A stretch of DNA of 64,000 nt, taken from the NCBI RefSeq assembly GCF_900108025.1, contig NZ_FNUS01000008.1:62001-126000 (forward strand), in the 5' to 3' direction. The notes beneath the pieces are model-generated. The model ran no database searches and had not been told where the DNA came from. It saw only the letters and a list, made by a program, of their open reading frames with translations. Source of the DNA: Halpernia humi. GTDB taxonomy: Bacteria > Bacteroidota > Bacteroidia > Flavobacteriales > Weeksellaceae. Both the position numbers and the translations under genes were made by a program. Shown here piece by piece: positions 63,401 to 64,000 of the stretch (position 1 is the first letter of the stretch; each line of letters begins with the position of its first letter).

Positions 63401-63706
63401 GAACTTGTAAACGCACCTAAAAGTTTAAGAGCAATTCCTAAAGGCGATATAAACTCCGTTCTTCACTTGTCAGACATTAGAAAAGGGTGGGATAAAATCT
63501 ATTTACAGTTAGATGATTTAATATCAAAAGGATTGATTAATGAAGATGGCGTAAGAAACATTATAACAGATTTTGCAACAAAATCTGATGGCTTCATTGG
63601 TAAAAGTCTCACAAAAATTGTGAGTGAAGAAGCCAGATTAGGAAGGGCTTTAACAAAAGATGAAATTGCCGTTATCACAGATAGTTTTAAACATCTTTTA
63701 AATTAA
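60482..63706 (+). CDS. Putative eCIS cargo: polymorphic toxin with C-terminal nuclease-like domain
   Basis: 1074 residues without a signal peptide. Lys/Ala-rich N terminus and low-complexity region to about 250; Lys/Glu coiled coil (about 255-385); Ala-rich amphipathic helices (about 385-530); a hydrophobic pair of helices (WPYVVGGIIAAIVIFVAAEV and ALPVIMPILEAVFVGVMIA, about 702-745); and a C-terminal domain (about 900-1074). The last has IHHLIEKNSRYAKYF (His958-His959) and SLRAIPKGDINSVLHLSDIRKGW (His995, Arg1000). This spacing resembles HNH-type nuclease toxins found at the ends of Rhs and T6SS effectors. A candidate immunity gene follows after six bases. The toxin assignment is by pattern only. 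Confidence 0.7.
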   Translation: MKAQEVKLKPKAKAKTSSVAKSNPGLLLVNLSYSPATQLGLNFNAVQNESATILNTQKTETLSKIPKVDETEGSAYGFSEKKFSKNIKGKTNTKTKATPKNKIITGSVKNSVIKDPAIPEKTPLKITNHPFQSLEKEANIEHAAQNELDSINLDTSSVPTKMEVDPEVQLTGEADTKNLSSLQSSENLSVNMKKLSAVIEVSKDYGENNILKKPDHKILSSKHKIKSSNVKVKTIKSFGAKGLDENLINSNFAPIIESKIGEESKKYEIAQEEHETKVLEKQTDTDEKIEVEKNKSQKAQINSAKETKESVNNARVEWKNGLEKVETDFHTKSTQESAKTLTKINVEKSKGENEAQKHLDEANKKAEDSKKAADKEAAEAKAKKKKESGGFFGWLKDKASALINALKRAMNFIYDNLRKAVKFIFNAAKKLIVAALEFARKLIVGIIKVFGATLKAFVDIAFATFPALRDKIKAKIDYAVAFAEKYVNKAFELFKKIVTAIIDFLAETLDKLLGLIQSIYNGILTVVGMIIKGEIGELLERLGHLKDAIFAISFSSIKQGGMEELLGANLDEPLSPGELMAAMQMGLLSDKGGYSEDGLPKAPWTNANVGVDAVSFEDLSPEMQAELRRMQTEGKTEAALGERNDPSRSMDAVMKEATGSETTPQNATPSKKIDDGLTPMKRAEIKWEMMKAGIKKWWNANWPYVVGGIIAAIVIFVAAEVATGGAITAALPVIMPILEAVFVGVMIAQFGGYLVDGISKAWDGDVKGGTKGFSRGLGAAVIELAMYLGFKVIEVGAKAVMKVVKGGIKLVKTAAKSVLKFAKFIIEKGKVLFKGIAGKNLGKLFKSLRKLGDDILERMRIKKVILKIQGKRWEILAEINPLFVIMAGPMPNEEIGDLLKVDANEANKVLKKGEKYVDDQGRELLKISNLDKFDRTPNYREIFDLTHGNKGISDKVIHHLIEKNSRYAKYFEKELVNAPKSLRAIPKGDINSVLHLSDIRKGWDKIYLQLDDLISKGLINEDGVRNIITDFATKSDGFIGKSLTKIVSEEARLGRALTKDEIAVITDSFKHLLN

Positions 63707-63712
63707 TTTAAA

Positions 63713-64000
63713 ATGAAGCCAAAAATATATACTTTAAATTGTTCTAATGTTTTAGGATATTTGGGCGAAGAAACCTTTAAAGTTGCACAGCAAAAATGCA
63801 AACTTTGTAACAAAGAAATCCCAGAAGAAATAAAATTCGCTAATGTAGAATTGATAATCGAAAACTACAATGGAGAGGATATTTTTTGTCCGCAAGGTGC
63901 TTTAATTATTACAGAAAATTTTTATAAAGAACTGGTGGCGCAAGAATTAAAAGGTTTTGCACCAATAAAAGTGACTGTAAAAAAATCAGAATATTATAAC
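63713..64000 (+). CDS. Candidate immunity protein for the cargo toxin, partial
   Basis: An open frame starting with ATG six bases after the toxin stop runs off the window, giving 96 residues: MKPKIYTLNCSNVLGYLGEE..., with the zinc-ribbon-like CKLCNKEIPEEI and DIFCPQGALIITENFYKELV. No known family was recognised. Its place directly after a polymorphic-toxin-like gene, its small acidic N-terminal part and the absence of a signal peptide support an immunity function. This is inference. Confidence 0.55.
   Translation, partial: MKPKIYTLNCSNVLGYLGEETFKVAQQKCKLCNKEIPEEIKFANVELIIENYNGEDIFCPQGALIITENFYKELVAQELKGFAPIKVTVKKSEYYN

Noticed and set aside
42773-63706. Prophage interpretation of the tail-like genes
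   Set aside because: No capsid, portal, terminase, lysis or integrase genes are present, and DUF4255, DUF5908, CIS tube adaptor and CIS tape-measure proteins are eCIS markers.

Overview
The window comes from a low-GC Bacteroidota chromosome, most likely class Flavobacteriia and probably the Chryseobacterium/Weeksellaceae group. The evidence is a strongly A/T-biased codon use, many TAnnTTTG -7 promoter boxes of the Bacteroidota type, a type IX secretion (T9SS) sorting-domain protein, Flavobacteriia-type arginine decarboxylase and OstA-like genes, and families such as DUF2007 and DUF5808. The genus is an inference; I see no rRNA or tRNA gene to confirm it.

Bases 1-42400 are ordinary chromosomal backbone in short operons and single genes. 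In order they hold: a partial membrane protein, a universal stress protein, an FAH-family hydrolase, a DEDDh exonuclease and pssA (1-3.9 kb); an LTA-synthase-like sulfatase, an ECF sigma factor with a membrane partner, pdhB, a KUP potassium transporter, a Fur-family regulator and an OstA-like protein (4.1-13.2 kb); a class III aminotransferase, NDH-2, trmD, a GH53 galactanase lipoprotein, an EEP nuclease and deoC (13.4-19.5 kb); hemB, a 2OG-Fe(II) oxygenase, lptB, a PduO-type adenosyltransferase and thiamine pyrophosphokinase (20-25.6 kb); arginine decarboxylase and agmatinase for polyamine synthesis, and a DNA polymerase III delta' subunit (25.8-30.6 kb); a TetR-TolC-HlyD-DHA2 tripartite efflux operon with a visible operator (30.7-35.5 kb); an NfeD-like/flotillin pair (36.2-38.4 kb); and a TPR histidine kinase with its LuxR-type response regulator (38.5-40.9 kb).

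From 42773 to the right edge lies a dense single-strand operon for a contractile phage-tail-like injection system (eCIS, of the Afp/PVC/MAC/AlgoCIS kind). The order is: DUF4255 cap, one long sheath, two gp19-like tube proteins, a DUF5908 small protein, a LysM-ended CIS tube adaptor, a VgrG-like spike, PAAR tip, gp25, a baseplate-J-like protein, a second large baseplate protein, two unrecognised structural proteins, and the CIS tape-measure protein. The operon then runs into a 1074-residue protein. It has a lysine-rich N terminus, coiled coil, amphipathic and transmembrane helices, and a C-terminal region with an HH...HLSxIR pattern that looks like an HNH-type nuclease toxin. Six bases further on begins a small Cys-containing protein that runs off the window and is placed as an immunity protein. 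No AAA+ ATPase (Afp15-like) and no obvious tail fibre is present inside the window.

Intergenic spaces carry several repeat families: a 220-bp element with 17-bp terminal inverted repeats, CTTTG(T/A)CAAAG-type palindromes, GC-rich dispersed elements, ATATGAGA-type tracts, and an 82-bp-period tandem duplication at the end of the OstA-like gene. One REP-like palindrome sits in frame inside the thiamine pyrophosphokinase gene.
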